Origin: Diorhabda sublineata
Lineage: Eukaryota > Arthropoda > Insecta > Coleoptera > Chrysomelidae
Direction of reading: 5' to 3'
Assembly (NCBI RefSeq): GCF_026230105.1
Contig: NC_079478.1
Location: forward strand, 12,849,653-12,913,652
Length of the DNA stretch: 64,000 bases
The notes under the pieces were generated by a model. The model was not told the origin of the DNA. It saw only the letters and a list, made by a program, of their open reading frames with translations, and did no database searches. A program made the position numbers and the translations under genes. Position 1 is the first letter of the stretch, and every line of letters begins with the position of its first letter. Shown here piece by piece: positions 1-12,066 of the stretch.

Positions 1-1439
1 CAATATTTAACGCAGATAGAGGAATAAAAACTATTCTATATAAATAAATATAGTGGTGATAAAATATTTGTATCTTCAATGAGGCTTACAAATGAAAAAG
101 TGCGAATCAAAGAACCATTACATGCTGTGTAAAATGTAATTTTAAAATTAAAATAATGCGGCCCACATCCCTACTCAATTCTTTTGTCAAAAGTTTGCGA
201 AATGAAATTTTCTCTACAAGTTGACAAGTCATCTAATAGCGTCAACAGCGCCGCTTCTTTCCGTTTGGTTTTCTTCTACATAAGAGAACATTTTACTTTT
301 TTTATAAGTTCTATTAGGAAACCTTCCTTTATTTCTTTCAATTTTCTCTTCATTCTGTCACTATTCCCTTGAGATGGATTGAGAAAGTATATTACGGTAG
401 ACGACGAATATCCCCCCTTTTTTCAAAAGCGCATACACGGAATGGTAATGGGGTAATCCTTCTTTCAATCTGGAGATAATAATGTGCAAAAAATCGATTT
501 TTTCGGGTTGATTAAATGTTAAAAAAGAAAAATGCGTCTCCTTCGGATAGTCTAGCATCTCAATGGAGAAATTCAAATTGGATGAACTCGTCATTTATCC
601 ATTTTACAGACAGTTATTCTCCATTGAATACATTTCAAATAGCTTTTTGTTTAAATGAATGGAGTGATGTCTTGTTCACTTGAAAATTATGTTTGTTGAC
701 TATACTTTGTTCTTTTAAGCCGGATAGACGTTTAAATTGTAAAAATTTGAATTTTGATCAAGAAAATTTCTTATTCTAAAGAGCAAAACATGATATTTCA
801 GACATATGGTCATCAAGACATGTCTAATTTTAGGAAACTCATTCAAGTTTTCTCAATCGAACTCCAGGATTAATATGAGCAACGTTAATTTCCAAGTCGT
901 CAATTGTTGCTCACGGGTATGCATCATGCTGTTGAAACCACATTTTTCCTATTAATGTAATCTACTGATTTTTATGCGAGCTCCGGCTTCAATTGTGAAT
1001 GACTAAGTACAAATGTACGAACTCCACCAAATATTACGTTTGTCTGGATAAACTGGAGTCTGTAGAGAGAGTTTTAGATTGTTTCCATTCCATATACGCA
1101 AATTTTATCAATATAGAAACAAATTCAATTTCAGTAGACATAATCGATGACATGACTATGCTTATGATGTTGTCGTGACTATAATTCTTTCACCAAATGG
1201 ATCTTAAACGAGTCCATGCCAATAGCTTTCAGCAAAATTTTTCACTTGTTGAACGAAACACAATATCCGTAATTCCTTCAACGTGATTATTTTTTATGTG
1301 TAAACCCTTTACACTCGAGTAATTCGAGGGGTGCTTGCCGTGTGGAGATATCTATGTATATTGATCTTAAGCTTCTGTAGGTGATAGTGCTCGAGAAAGA
1401 CGTGCCTTGTAGCTGATTCCACAGTCATGTAATTCTTCG
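1..1439. other. AT-rich stretch, no recognised gene
   Basis: Apart from one short minus-strand ORF described separately (361-594), I see no coding signal, RNA gene or repeat I can name. Both strands are stop-rich and AT-rich. Confidence 0.5.
361..594 (-). CDS. unidentified 77-codon ORF, possible exon
   Basis: I do not recognise this ORF. It encodes 77 residues and its composition looks more protein-like than the surrounding stop-rich DNA. The middle part (about residues 30-60) reads as an amphipathic segment followed by LKEGLPHYHSVYALLKKG. That faintly recalls the N-terminal part of glycine N-acyltransferase-like proteins, which carry a 'large hydrophobic, P, S, KVY' pattern at a similar place. 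The resemblance rests on a few residues and could be chance. No adjoining exon with clear splice sites was found. It could equally be a random ORF. Confidence 0.12.
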   Translation of the reverse strand: MTSSSNLNFSIEMLDYPKETHFSFLTFNQPEKIDFLHIIISRLKEGLPHYHSVYALLKKGGIFVVYRNILSQSISRE

Positions 1440-2260
1440 AAGAAATTAGCCTCAACATCTTGCAAAAACTGCTCTAGGCGGGATTACGTTGGACAGTTCG
1501 AAAGAGCATTGTCGTGGTAGTATTGGTAAAACAGAGACTCTCTAAGTCGTCCAGATTTCTGGTCAACTCTGGATCAACTGCTCTCTTCTGTATTGAGTTG
1601 AGCAATTTCAGAGTATGTTTGAGAGCCGTGTTCCAAATGTCTGAGCAATATACTAAAGATAGACGAATCCGGGCCTTGTAGAGAATTAGAAGCTGTTGCG
1701 GGGTATATAGGTTGTTAGTCTTAAAGAGAGCTCCAAGTGTTCGTGAAGCTGCATTGGTTGAGTCGACCACGTGATTATGCCAGGACTGAGCTGAGTTACA
1801 GCCTGCTTTGGAAAAATAGTAGCTTGGGTCTTTGCTGCAATAAATTCAGATCGAGTTTGCAGTTTTGTAGAGTAGATCGTTGGTGTACAAAAGGAAGAGC
1901 CAGTCTATATTTGAGAACGACAAACCGTTCGATCTTAATTCATTTAGAAGGTCGTCATGCCAAATCCTTTGGATTCCCCATTCTTTCACACTCAGTCCAT
2001 ACGTTGGTGGCATAGGCAAGGAGGTCCACGGTTGATCTCTGTTAATTATGTTAGTAGACTCAAGATATCCCAAGATTTGCTGGTTAACGGCTTTTTCCAT
2101 AACCTTGGCAATAGCTGGGATTAAAGTAATCCGTATCTTTCTTTTTTAAATTATGGATAGAACTCGAGCAATTTTCCAATCTGCAGGCATGAGACCTCTT
2201 TTATATAATAGAGACAAGAGTTTGCACAGCGTACTTGTATAATCTAGAGAGAGTGTGGTA
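1440..2260 (-). pseudogene. jockey/CR1-like non-LTR reverse transcriptase relic
   Basis: Broken reverse transcriptase of a non-LTR retrotransposon, which would copy its RNA at a nicked chromosomal target. Reading on the minus strand, the stretch near 2250-2100 gives the run into the fingers domain. Next comes MEKAVNQQILGYLESTN (near 2100-2050), the conserved 'S.V.EK.I..QL..YLE..N' segment that precedes the template-binding region. Around 1770-1560 comes the thumb/connection part, with LYKARIRLSLVYCSDIW and LLNSIQKRAV, corresponding to 'LYKAQIRP.LEYCS.IW' and 'Q.RAI'. The central palm with the YADD box is missing or shifted, and several stops and frameshifts separate the blocks. It resembles jockey/CR1 clades; the exact clade needs alignment. 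Confidence 0.65.
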
Positions 2261-5200
2261 TTATTACATATATCTACAGTTGAAAATATGACTTGATGGA
2301 TAAGAGATTCAAATCACAAAATAATTTACGGGAATTGAAGATGGATTAGTATCATTGTATACGCGTCTATCTTTGATTATTTGGGGTGTAAAACACAGCC
2401 CCTGAAAAACGATACCATGCTCTATTAAAAAACACTTGATTATAATAAGTGATCGTGTATTTCAACAAATGACCTCATTTTCTTGAATACATTTAGCATC
2501 ATTACAACATTTATGATCACATATTTGGAAAATTGATAAATGTTGGTTCAATGATCGCCCATGTATATCAACATCCATGATTCTTTTTCGAGTAAAAAAT
2601 AAGGAATGTTACTCAAACAATATAAAAACTGAGCTGAAATTCGAAGCAGATATATTTAAAAAAATATTCATCCATTTTTCACGCAAAGGGAAGCAACTAA
2701 ATTGCAATCATGACATTCATTTCTACATTCGTGTCATTATTTCCTACCATCATTTGCTTGAATAGAATCACTCGTCGCCATTCTGCTATTCTCTGTAATA
2801 ACAAATGGTGTAGCACAAATTTGATGATGAATACTGGTAGTGACAAAGGACTAGTGAGTGGCAGGTTCTGTTCAAATGGATTCTCATTACGATGCACATT
2901 CGATACATTATTGTTTATTATGTCATACTGTCTGAAATATTAGTGCACCAGGATGTCTTTCTATGTTTTGGGGTGGCGAATATGTAATTTGGGGTGCGTC
3001 TATTTATGATATGTGTGTTGAACAAAAAAATCGCCCTTATAATATATACTTTGAAATTATTTCCACCGCAATTTGTATTAGGAATATATACAAGAAAATT
3101 TTTCAAGATACTTCGACATGATATTTTTAAAATTATTTAGATTAGCTCACACGATTTGGAATGATCATTGTGCGTATGACAAATTTCAAAAGTTACAAAC
3201 AATTAAACACGTTCAAAAAATAGTATTTGATTTTTCGCTTATAGGTCGTAGAGTATAAATATTCTCGTATATTATAATTTCAATATAATTATAATTTCAA
3301 AGTACTTGAAATGAATTAAGAAATCTAGGAGAAAGAAGAAATTATAGTATAATCTACTAAATTATTCCCTTTCGAATGTTTAATTTAAATAACAATTGAT
3401 TGTTACTAAACTGAAAGAATGTTTAACTAATTGTTCATTATAAACAAAATATTCACATTTTCACAATTTTTTTAGAATAGACATATCGTACTATCATACA
3501 TATACAAAATATTAACAGAGAAAACAGAAATTCTTAATCAGAAAGCATTACATATTGGCAATGAAACATGCTATTTAGCAAAATTCCAATTTACATTCCA
3601 GGCTGTATATTTTGACATGGGAACCAGAAAATTGCACTATAATTTTTCTGTATAAAATATCAAAATTACATCAGTAAAAATAAATCATTTTTCAACCAGA
3701 TGTACTAAATATTTACAGCAAGGTATGGAAAAAACGAAATTATTACTACATAAAATTTCTGCATTGCAGTTCCATATTTCTTCATTAGGTTCTCTTTCTA
3801 TATTCTGACATTCTTTACAATCTTTTGTCTGCCTTTTTTGTTGCATTTAGAGGTAGTTTGCTGCAAAACAATTATTGTGGTCGGGATCTGTTATTTTGCT
3901 CGTTTCAGTCAAAAGTTGATGCTGAGGTTCGATCTTATCTTCAAATGTTGGTTTCCTGTATTTTTTTTCTCGCAGAAAAAATCTGTGCTGCCTTTCAACG
4001 TTTCCATTGTGTGGCCGTTTTTCCTTGAGGCTTTATTTGTTGTGATTGTTCTGTGTTTTCCGATAAATTTAACAGATTCAAACAGGTACTTTGATGTTAT
4101 TTAATATTAAGTATATTTGTCAATGCAGTTTTAAATCATCTACGTTATTAACTGTTGCTTTTGAAGTAATTCTTTTCTGATGTCTTCAATGTTGCCAATT
4201 TGTGAATTTTCCAAATTCAAAATTGTTCGTGAATCCACTTGATAGATGGTGCTGCCTACATTGCAAATTTCTGAATTAGATATTCCAGCATTTTCAGAAG
4301 TTAAATTTAATGAATCTTTTTCATGAATTACCAACAGACATACAAAAATCAGCTTTAATCAAAAAATAATAGCAAATCTATATGGCTGTTTATAATACAC
4401 CACATTTTATACGATATTCACATAATATGAAACTCGTTTTAATACTAATATTTTGAATCAAATTATTTCTCGCAGGCACAGGCATAGGAAAATTTCTTTT
4501 CCGAGTACTTTCCTGTTGGTCTGAAGAAATATTTTCACCTTTGTACAGAAATAAATTGTTGCTATCAAAGCACGTGATTTAGCGAAATTACCGACACGTT
4601 TTATGACACAAACTTGTTTTGTATGTATACAGGTAGTGCTCTATACGGCGTAAAGGATTCATTCACTTTAGAACGATAAACAAAGTTTGAAAAATTTTTT
4701 TTAATTAACAATCGTCTAATACGTTAATAAATTGACTTGACTTGGAAATTCCAATGTGAATGAATTCTCTCTAAAATGTTAAGATTATAATTTAACTTAT
4801 TTATTCTGTTGAATTCACTTTCAGTACCTTAAAAAACTTTTATTATTGATGACCTCGCTCCGTTCAACCTAAAAATGGCGCTTGGAGACCTATTACCAGC
4901 GCTAAATTAAATTTGTGAATAATGAAGGTACAGGAACCATAAGTTTATTTCAGTAAATTACTTCCTCTTTGGATTTTATTTGTAAATGTAGATTACTATT
5001 ATAAAACGTAGCGTGAGGTCCAATTCTACAAGTGAAGTTGAAATCTCAAACGTCGGTTTAAACTACAGATACCTTTTGTTTGTCGTTTTAAAGATGGTAT
5101 TTACTAACGGTTTAAATGTTTAACATGAAATGGAGGATCCGGTATAAATTTTTCATATTGTTCACATTTTCACAACATTGTAAAGGATATTAGTAGAATG

Positions 5201-5439
5201 AAGAAGAATGAAGATTTGCACTTGATATTTCATAAACTCAAAGTTCAAAAGCGAATTGTGCTACATTTTTTAGATTTGTTTTGGTTCTATCGAAAACATG
5301 AGCGTTTCATTAATCCATAAATCCCTTTGGCAACCTCTCCCATTTTTTTTTCTTCCAAGTTCCACATTTTCTGGATTCGACTATTTCTTTGTATTTCTTC
5401 ACAAAGTTAACCAAAAGCTTTCTATTTTTTATCATACAA
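2261..5439. other. AT-rich stretch, only short unassigned ORFs
   Basis: No gene can be named here. A plus-strand run at about 3825-4104 and a minus-strand ORF at 4140-4334 (ends in NSQIGNIEDIRKELLQKQQ, coiled-coil-like) are coding-like but unidentified. At 4873-4906 the short plus ORF MALGDLLPALN sits in a slightly GC-richer patch. It has no continuation that I can follow. Confidence 0.4.
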
Positions 5440-6330
5440 CTCTGAAATGAATTTCAGTAAAAGGAACTTTTTAGTAAATATGCCCTCAAAGATGATACCG
5501 ATTTGATTTCAATTGACAAGTGATTGTGCAGTTTTTTTGCATTGCGAAATATTGAGCCCTTGAATAATTCTGAACGTGGTGTGGGTAGGTAAAGATCATG
5601 CTCAGCATTCCTAAGTGGATAGTCGTACCACGTCGTTTCTGAAATTAGAGAAACGTGCTTACGAATTCAAAGATGAATAAGGAAGGAAGTCAGAATTTTT
5701 AAACTTCCAAAGAAATCCCTGCAGTGAGCCCTGCTGTTTAGTACGAGTAAATATCTAACAGCTCTCTTTTGTAGTTTGAAGATTCGCTCAAATTGAGTCA
5801 CACTACACGTACCTCATAAGGAAAGGCATATCTGAGATGCGACTCAATAAGGGAATAATAGACTGTTAAGGAAATGGATAAGTTCTTTTCTTTGAAAAAT
5901 GATTCTAGCGAAAAATAGGAGGAACTTAACTCCCATTTCAAGCCTTCAGTGTTTTACAGATACAATTACGTCAATGGTGATGTTATTTAATAAAAAGGTC
6001 TCAATGTATTTTTGTACGATACAACCTTGGTTTCAGAAACGTTGAGGATGAGAAGATTAAGCTCACACCATGATTTAAGGGTGACTGAGTTACTACATAT
6101 GGTTCTATGAAGTGCCGTGAAATCAGGGATGCCCTGATGTCTAGATAGGTGATGACGTTTATAAACAGAAGAAACAAAATAGGGCCTAGTACTGAGCCTT
6201 GGGGCACTCCACATTCTATTGGTTTGCAAGAAGACATCGTTGTATGAGTCCTTATAAGCTGTTGGTTGCTTGAAATATAATGATTAACACAATCGAAAGC
6301 CTCAGAAAAATCTAACAGAAAAATATCTGT
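5440..6330 (-). pseudogene. jockey/CR1-like non-LTR reverse transcriptase relic
   Basis: C-terminal half of a non-LTR reverse transcriptase on the minus strand. Near 6300-6240 one frame reads DFSEAFDCVNH, the conserved 'DFSKAFD.V.H' palm motif with the first catalytic Asp. Near 6215-6150 it reads CGVPQGSVLGPILFLLFIN, the classic palm block. The YADD box is lost. Downstream (about 5860-5450) fragments such as YSLIESHLRY, KRELLDIY and the tail continue in shifting frames. These tail blocks match, in order, those of the plus-strand relic at 39,700-40,760, so the two are copies of one family. Frameshifts and stops make it non-functional. Confidence 0.75.
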
Positions 6331-7949
6331 TCATCTGTAAAATACAGCATTCTTCTTTATTTTTGGCTCAAACTACATTACAAATCATGGTTTAAACTTT
6401 AGTTGTATCTCCAGTTTTACCCTAGGTGGAAAAATTGGCCCTGAGGAAATGATCTTACCAGTATTAATGGCATTGGGCTTAAAATCAATGATGAGTATAG
6501 TAAATGAGAAACTTAATATGTTGTTTGACACAATGATATATAGAACTCCAACTCAGTGACTGAAATTTTGTAATAAAAGCATAAGAAATTGAATAAAATT
6601 CTATTTTTTGCTATGATGCTCATGTTTTTCTTCAAGACCTATGATTGATCCGGATACTTGTTATTTCAAATTTCGAAGTTCTCAGTTACACCAACTGAAA
6701 CATTTGTACGGTATTATTTGACATATTCCAACATTGGAGAGAATTTATTCATTTTTATTTTATTTCCTAATATGACAAATATACAAATGGAAGTTGGCAA
6801 CTATTTATTTTTGAATTTATTAGAATGAATCGAAATAAAAGTAGTGAAAATCGATAGATACATATCTCAAAAATAAAAGTTAGTAGAAAAGTTTCAGACG
6901 TGACGATGCAGTGACCGTGGATTTTCAAGTCGAAAAATGTAAACCGTTCTTCTTCTCCTTGCCATCAAACTTTTCCTGAAACTTGCAAAGATTGTTCGTG
7001 TAGTTTTAAACAAGGCAAGGCTTTTTCTAACTCTCCTCCCCTTACTTCCACTACGTAAGTCAGATAGGGAACCGTTACGAAGCAAAATTCTTTTATTTTA
7101 GTTTTATCAGTTCCTTTTATCTTCCTATTGTAGTCTGAGAAAAAGTTATTATTTTCAAAAAAAGGTGGTGATAGGATCATTCGAATAGAATGATTGAACC
7201 AAATTGTTTTGAAGATTGAAAAATATAGTGGTTTATGGGGTTAATCTACTTTAGAGCCACGTTTTGTTTTAATACATACCTCAAACGAGTACGCAGTTAT
7301 GCAAGATGGTATACTATAATTTCATATATATATATAAATAAATATATATAAATAAAATTGAAGGATATTTGTATAAACTTAACCCGTAACGGGTATAAAA
7401 GACACAAATACTTGTTCACAAAGATAATACTATAGATGCACATTAATAAATTTTCCGTCTAGTTCAAAACCTTTTTGCACTAGTTGTAGATATAACGTTT
7501 CAAAGTGACTATTGTTGCACTAAAAAAGCGTATGTCGTTATTACATAATCAACGGCGAATAAAAAATGAGGAAAAACAAATATCACATTAGACTTTATGA
7601 AATTCCTTTGAATAAATCAAAACTTTAAGCTGTTACCATCGGACTAGCAATTACGATTTACGAAGATGCTCCCAGAAGTACCTGGCCTGTCGTAGAGAAG
7701 CAGTTGATTGCAAAATACCAATGTATTTGAAATTACATTTTCTGTACAGCATATATTTCAAGTTTGAAGACGCTACGTTGTTCGTATTTGTTTGGGAGCC
7801 ATCAATAGTGAACATTTTCAGTGAATTTGTAAAGATGTAAAAAATTTGTCATCGTTATGTGATACAATACTTTTATTTGAAGGGCCTCATCCCAACGAAT
7901 ATAAAAGCTGTACTACGTTGGGTGAGACTGCTTCTTTGTAATCAACAGT
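6331..7949. other. AT-rich stretch with one coding-like patch and AT microsatellite
   Basis: At about 6896-7180 both minus-strand frames stay open and the DNA is GC-richer than its surroundings; the products are not recognised. An (AT)n/(ATAA)n simple repeat lies near 7323-7352. Otherwise nothing is seen. Confidence 0.4.
7323..7352. repeat. AT-rich simple repeat
   Basis: A run of TA dinucleotides passing into AAATA units, visible directly. It is a typical neutral microsatellite of AT-rich insect DNA. Confidence 0.7.
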
Positions 7950-8602
7950 AAAATATTAGGTAGCAAAGTTTAAACGAGGCCGTACGACCAGTATAGCAGT
8001 GGACGACCAAATCAAGTGACGACTCTAGAAATGTTGAAGAAAATCCACAAAGCGGTCCTGGATGATCGTTTACTGAAAGTACATGAGTTAGCAGACATAG
8101 TAATAGCTTCCAAAAGTGCGGTACATTGCATATTAAGTGAAAATTTGGACATTATAAAGCTGTGCGCTAGATGCCGCGTTTGCTCACAATTGAACAAAAA
8201 TAGCGTCGTAACGATGTTTCCATCGAGTGTTTGGCAATGTTTCACAGAAGTAGAGACAAATTTTTGCGCCGTTTCATAACTATGGATGAAAAGTGGTTCC
8301 GTCACCTCACACCCGGAACAAAAGAACAATAAAAACAATGGACTGTTATGTAGAACGAACTCCAAAGAAAGCAAAGACCGTTCCATCTTCAAGCAAGGTT
8401 TTTTGCGATGCGTGTGGTTTAATTTTCATTGACTATCTTGAAAAAGGAAAAAATAGCAACGGCGAGTATTATGGGAACTTATTGCAAAGTTTGAGCGAAG
8501 AAGTCAAGCTAAAACAGTCGCGGCTTGCTAAGAAGAAAGTGTTGTTTTATCAAGACAATATAGTAGCTAACACATATGTTATTGCAATCACACTAAAAAA
8601 TA
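7950..8602 (+). pseudogene. mariner transposase relic, C-terminus missing
   Basis: Decayed mariner transposase, the DDD-type enzyme that moves a transposon by cut and paste. Blocks in order on the plus strand: KFKRGR near 7967; TTLEMLKKIHKAVLDDRLLK near 8016 (helix-turn-helix region, like 'TPEMV.KIHDLVL.DRRLKV'); ITMDEKWFRH near 8277 (first catalytic Asp, matching 'ITMDETWIHH'); PKKAKTVPSS near 8365; FIDYLEKGK near 8430; KKKVLFYQDNIVA near 8533 (second catalytic Asp, matching 'HHDNAPAH'). Several frameshifts separate the blocks. The third Asp region is absent: the similarity stops near 8600, where an RTE-like 3' tail begins on the other strand. Very probable as a mariner; subfamily not determined. 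Confidence 0.85.
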
Positions 8603-9110
8603 ATTATATGTTTTTCAAAACCATAGCAACCTTCTTTCCTTCATTCCAAGCCTCCTTTTTCTATTTAAAAACTCTTCTTACTTTTTTCACTTCAATTGCC
8701 CATTCTCTACAAATGTGCCAATCATCTCAACGGGTTTCTTTCAATAAATTCAGTGACTTACAGCTCTTCTTTAATACTATCATTTTTAATTTTATCCTTT
8801 CTTGTTACTCCTTTCACTCTTCTCAAATATTCCACATCTGAAGCTTGGATTTTACATTTTGTTACTGATTTAACACCCATTATTCGCAGCCATATGTTAG
8901 TATGCATCTAATAGTTCAAAATATATCCATTTTAGTCTTTCTTGACAATTTTCTATTTTTACTATCCACAAATTGCCAAAAACTCTTTCAAAAACACCTT
9001 TCTGCATTTTCAGCGCGTACAGAGGTATTGAAGTTGTAATTTTTTCTTTTATTTCTAAGCGCAAATCGATGTTTTGCAATTTTGTAATGTTTTCTGACTT
9101 CAAAAGAAAA
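8603..9110 (-). pseudogene. RTE-like non-LTR retrotransposon C-terminal relic
   Basis: On the minus strand, near 8925-8860, the sequence reads ILTYGCE, the conserved thumb motif of RTE-like elements ('YKT..RPILTYG.E.W'). It is followed at lower coordinates by fragments matching the usual tail: a stretch rich in Lys/Arg ('RVKGVTR.DKIKN'), then RWLAHL- and EAWNEGKK-like pieces corresponding to the 'LRWWGH..RM' and 'RGRP..TW.EGI' blocks. Multiple stops are present. The 3' end abuts the truncated mariner at about 8602. Confidence 0.55.
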
Positions 9111-10219
9111 TTAGAAGGGGACTACTATCCTAACATACGTTGCTGAATCTAATGAAAAACAAAAGTAATTAAACCAAATGGGTTAACGTATAATTGCTTA
9201 TCAAGAATAATGATAACAATGATCATTTCTTTTGGATTTTCAAAATTTTGTGAATACCTTTTTGCAACTTTTAAATGTAACATTTACTTTCCAATTTGTC
9301 AAACGTAAACAATTGTGTACAATACGGTCCAGTGAGTCATATTAAAATATTCATTTTAATGGAAAGTAATACTATTTCCATATGAAATTTTTCCAAATAT
9401 ATGGTGATATTTTCTTTATTTCAGTTTTATCAGTTCTCTACATCCTATAACTTCGGCCTGTTTACGAAAAACACTAGCTTGTCTGATTATCTATTCACGG
9501 TAGAATTATTGTGGTCATAATTCTTGAGAAATATCGCTTTTTAGTGCTGAGATTTTTTTCTGGGACGCTACAAAGATGATAAAAGGAGCATAAAATTTTC
9601 TGCTTATGTATTTTTCTTTGATTTATAGATAATTTCGTTTCCAACTTTCCCTAGATGTGAACTTTTCTGCATTGTCTTTATAGTTTGACTTCGGATGTGA
9701 TTAATTAACATTATCCTTCATTATAACCACAACATTGTTTCATTTATTTAACTTGTATTATAGATGAGACAGTCAGATAATTTGATTTGAAGAAAAAATA
9801 ATCATCTTTGCAAAAGTTTTTAATATTTTCTATTAATAAACTTGAAGCGTTTATCTTTGTTTTAGTATCCAGATTTACATATTATTGATACTGTAGAAGC
9901 AACTACTAAAAAGCATGAATAATATAAATGGAAAAATACTTTTCAATAGAAAATTCACTTCAATGTATAGTTATTCGGCTACTACCTTTCCATTTTACTG
10001 GAATCAATATACAAAAAATTCTAAATTTGGGAAAAGTAAAATGTCGAAAGGAATCAAATCGGGTAAATATAGGTAATAAAGTTACTATTACTATTTTCTG
10101 TCGTCACCATCTTATTATCTCAAAAAGTTTTTTTTTATCGGAGCACATTCCTTGAATGAATCACTGTATTTTTGTTTCTGGGGTATTGTGATGGAATCAT
10201 TTTTCATCCACACATATGG
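9111..10219. other. AT-rich stretch, nothing recognised
   Basis: No ORF, motif or repeat that I can support. The plus ORF at 9928-10155 has no recognisable motif. Confidence 0.5.
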
Positions 10220-10650
10220 AGCGAACAAATAACTTGGACTATATTTGGAGGTACAAAAACATCCGTTTAAATCTTTAGAAAACCAACTTGCCAATAGCTT
10301 TTCCCATGTAAGGTTTTCTCTTCTTCTCTTAATTCCAATAGTACTAAAGTGTTTTCAAATTGCTAGCTCTTCTGAGTTGCCATCATACTATTTTTTTGAT
10401 GGTTTCACTAATGGTCTCCGTGTAATAGGTTTGTGGTTTTTCGTCCATGTTGCCCATCTGTTTTCTGACATTCTTGTGCCATGTTATCTTACATCACGTT
10501 TACGATCTTCAACCTTGAATTTCTGGTTCTTCTCTATCCTGACTTCTCATTCCTTCAATTGTTCTTATCGTTTTGGTTCATTTCTCTGTTCAATACTTGA
10601 GAATAGGTTTTGTTGATTTTTAATATTCTCATTTTGCTTTGTGTACTCAT
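10220..10650 (-). pseudogene. possible RTE-like C-terminal relic
   Basis: On the minus strand the DNA is purine-rich. A frame near 10,330-10,280 reads REENLTWEKLLASW, which resembles the very end of RTE/jockey-type polyproteins ('RGLTWEEAKKLA.DR..W..F'). Upstream fragments rich in Lys, Arg and Thr could be the zinc-knuckle-less tail. No palm motif is present, so the assignment depends on one block. The opposite plus-strand 123-codon ORF is a shadow of this composition. Confidence 0.3.
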
Positions 10651-10813
10651 CATATTGGTTTTTGTTATTATTGCTCTCAATATTGTATGAGTTCATGGAT
10701 CTTCTATTAAATCCCTCTCACTTACTACACTATATAACATTTTTCTTTGCTATGTTGAAGATTGAAAACTACTAACGTACTCTGAGTGACTTTTTATTAA
10801 TGATAACGCCAGC

Positions 10814-11529
10814 TTGCACTCTTCGAGAGAAGATAATGTGGATAACCAATCTTTAGATGTTTGTGTCCTGTTAGAAGACGATCAACACTTGAGTACAAGT
10901 CAAATATTCAGGGAACATGATATTTCGCAAATATCCGTAATGAAAATTTCACGTGATAATAAATTCTATCCATACAAAGTAACGTTGGTTCCAGAGTTGT
11001 CAGATGACAATTATAATAGACGTGTTTACAGACATAATGATGGAAAATTTTACAATCAAAACGATCCAAATTTTTTAAGTAATGTTGTATTTTGTGATGA
11101 GTCCACGTTTGGTATTGATGGAAACGTAAATCGGCATAATTGTAGATACTGGTCATTTAACATTCCTCGTTGGATGCGTGAATCCCACACCCAATATTCC
11201 GAAAAAGTGAATGTATGAGTTGGAATAGAAGGCGACAAAATACTTGGTCCCATTTATTGGAAAAAGGTTTTATACAAAAAGATGGTGCCTCAACTCACTA
11301 TGCGTGTGTGGTGAGGCAAAACCTAAATAATGTGTTTCCCAGAAGATGGATTGGAAGGCGTGGTTTTATCGAATAGCCCCCGCGATCACCCAACATGAAT
11401 CCCTTAGACTATTTTCTGTGGGGTCATTAAAAAAACAACGTGTATATAAAATAAAAGCAACCAATGAGCTACCACTAAGATAATAAAAATCGTATGGTTT
11501 GTTGCTTGCATTTGGAGCATCTGCTATAA
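10814..11529 (+). pseudogene. mariner-like DDD transposase relic (copy A)
   Basis: Remains of a mariner-like transposase. The first 134 codons are open and include a helix-turn-helix-like N-terminus and FYPYKVTLV (compare HPYKVKL in the intact element at 59.8-60.9 kb). They also include VVFCDESTFGIDG with the first catalytic Asp, and HNCRYWS. After the stop at 11,216-11,218 the reading continues in other frames: a VGIEGDKI-like piece, then QKDGASTHYACVVRQ near 11,278 (second Asp), RRWIGRRG, and SPNMNPLDYFLWG near 11,385, where the expected third Asp is Asn. The family C-terminus (LEHLL, stop TAA at 11,527-11,529) is preserved in frame. A deletion lies between the first- and second-Asp regions. 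Confidence 0.85.
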
Positions 11530-12066
11530 TCGCCTGTACTGTAAGTTTTCTAAAATTCGTAATTTTTGTACTCCACAAATGCGGATCTACTTTTAACATT
11601 ACACAAACATTTGAAGATTTGTCTTCATTTGTTGTAGGTTTTCTGCGCCATGGTTTGGATGAATATTTTACTGCACCAGTTTCGATACTGATTTACTGAC
11701 CCTAGACCTTGTTGCGAGATTTGTATTAGCACATAAATTATTGAAGGATATTCAAATTAAATTATTCGTAGCTATTTAAATGTACAATTTCTAACTTTGG
11801 TGGAGATACTCTAAATGTAGCTATAACTCCGAAATTATGGCATTTAGATATAGAGAATATCATATGGAAAATAATCAGTATTTTGTAATTGGTAAAAACC
11901 AAAAATATATAGGGTAATCCCTGCGAAATAACAATGATCTGGAAACAATGTGGATACCACCATAATACCGGCCGTATCACAATACCCTCGCGCACAAAAA
12001 TTTATAAAGACCGTATAAACTGTTTTCGAGATAATTGAGGCGTTCCATACCAAAAACTCCACTCTG
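10814..12066 (+). mobile_element. mariner-like copy A (degenerate)
   Basis: A decayed mariner-like transposon holding the transposase relic (10,814-11,529) and about 540 bp of 3' non-coding sequence. The right end is probably near 12,066, where the sequence reads CTCCACTCTG followed by TA, the expected dinucleotide target for this superfamily. The same 3' region, including a block containing GGAACGCCTCAATTATCTCG in reverse complement, is found at the left end of copy B (48,264-48,600). The left terminus could not be located: the equivalent block is not seen upstream of 10,814. A stretch of about 140 bp near 11,640-11,780 is absent from copy B. Confidence 0.65.

Noticed and set aside
8012..8392. 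126-codon minus-strand ORF
   Set aside because: Antisense to the mariner relic whose helix-turn-helix and ITMDE motif read on the plus strand.
10245..10616. 123-codon plus-strand ORF with membrane-like segments
   Set aside because: Pyrimidine-rich complement of a probable retroelement tail; no motif of its own.
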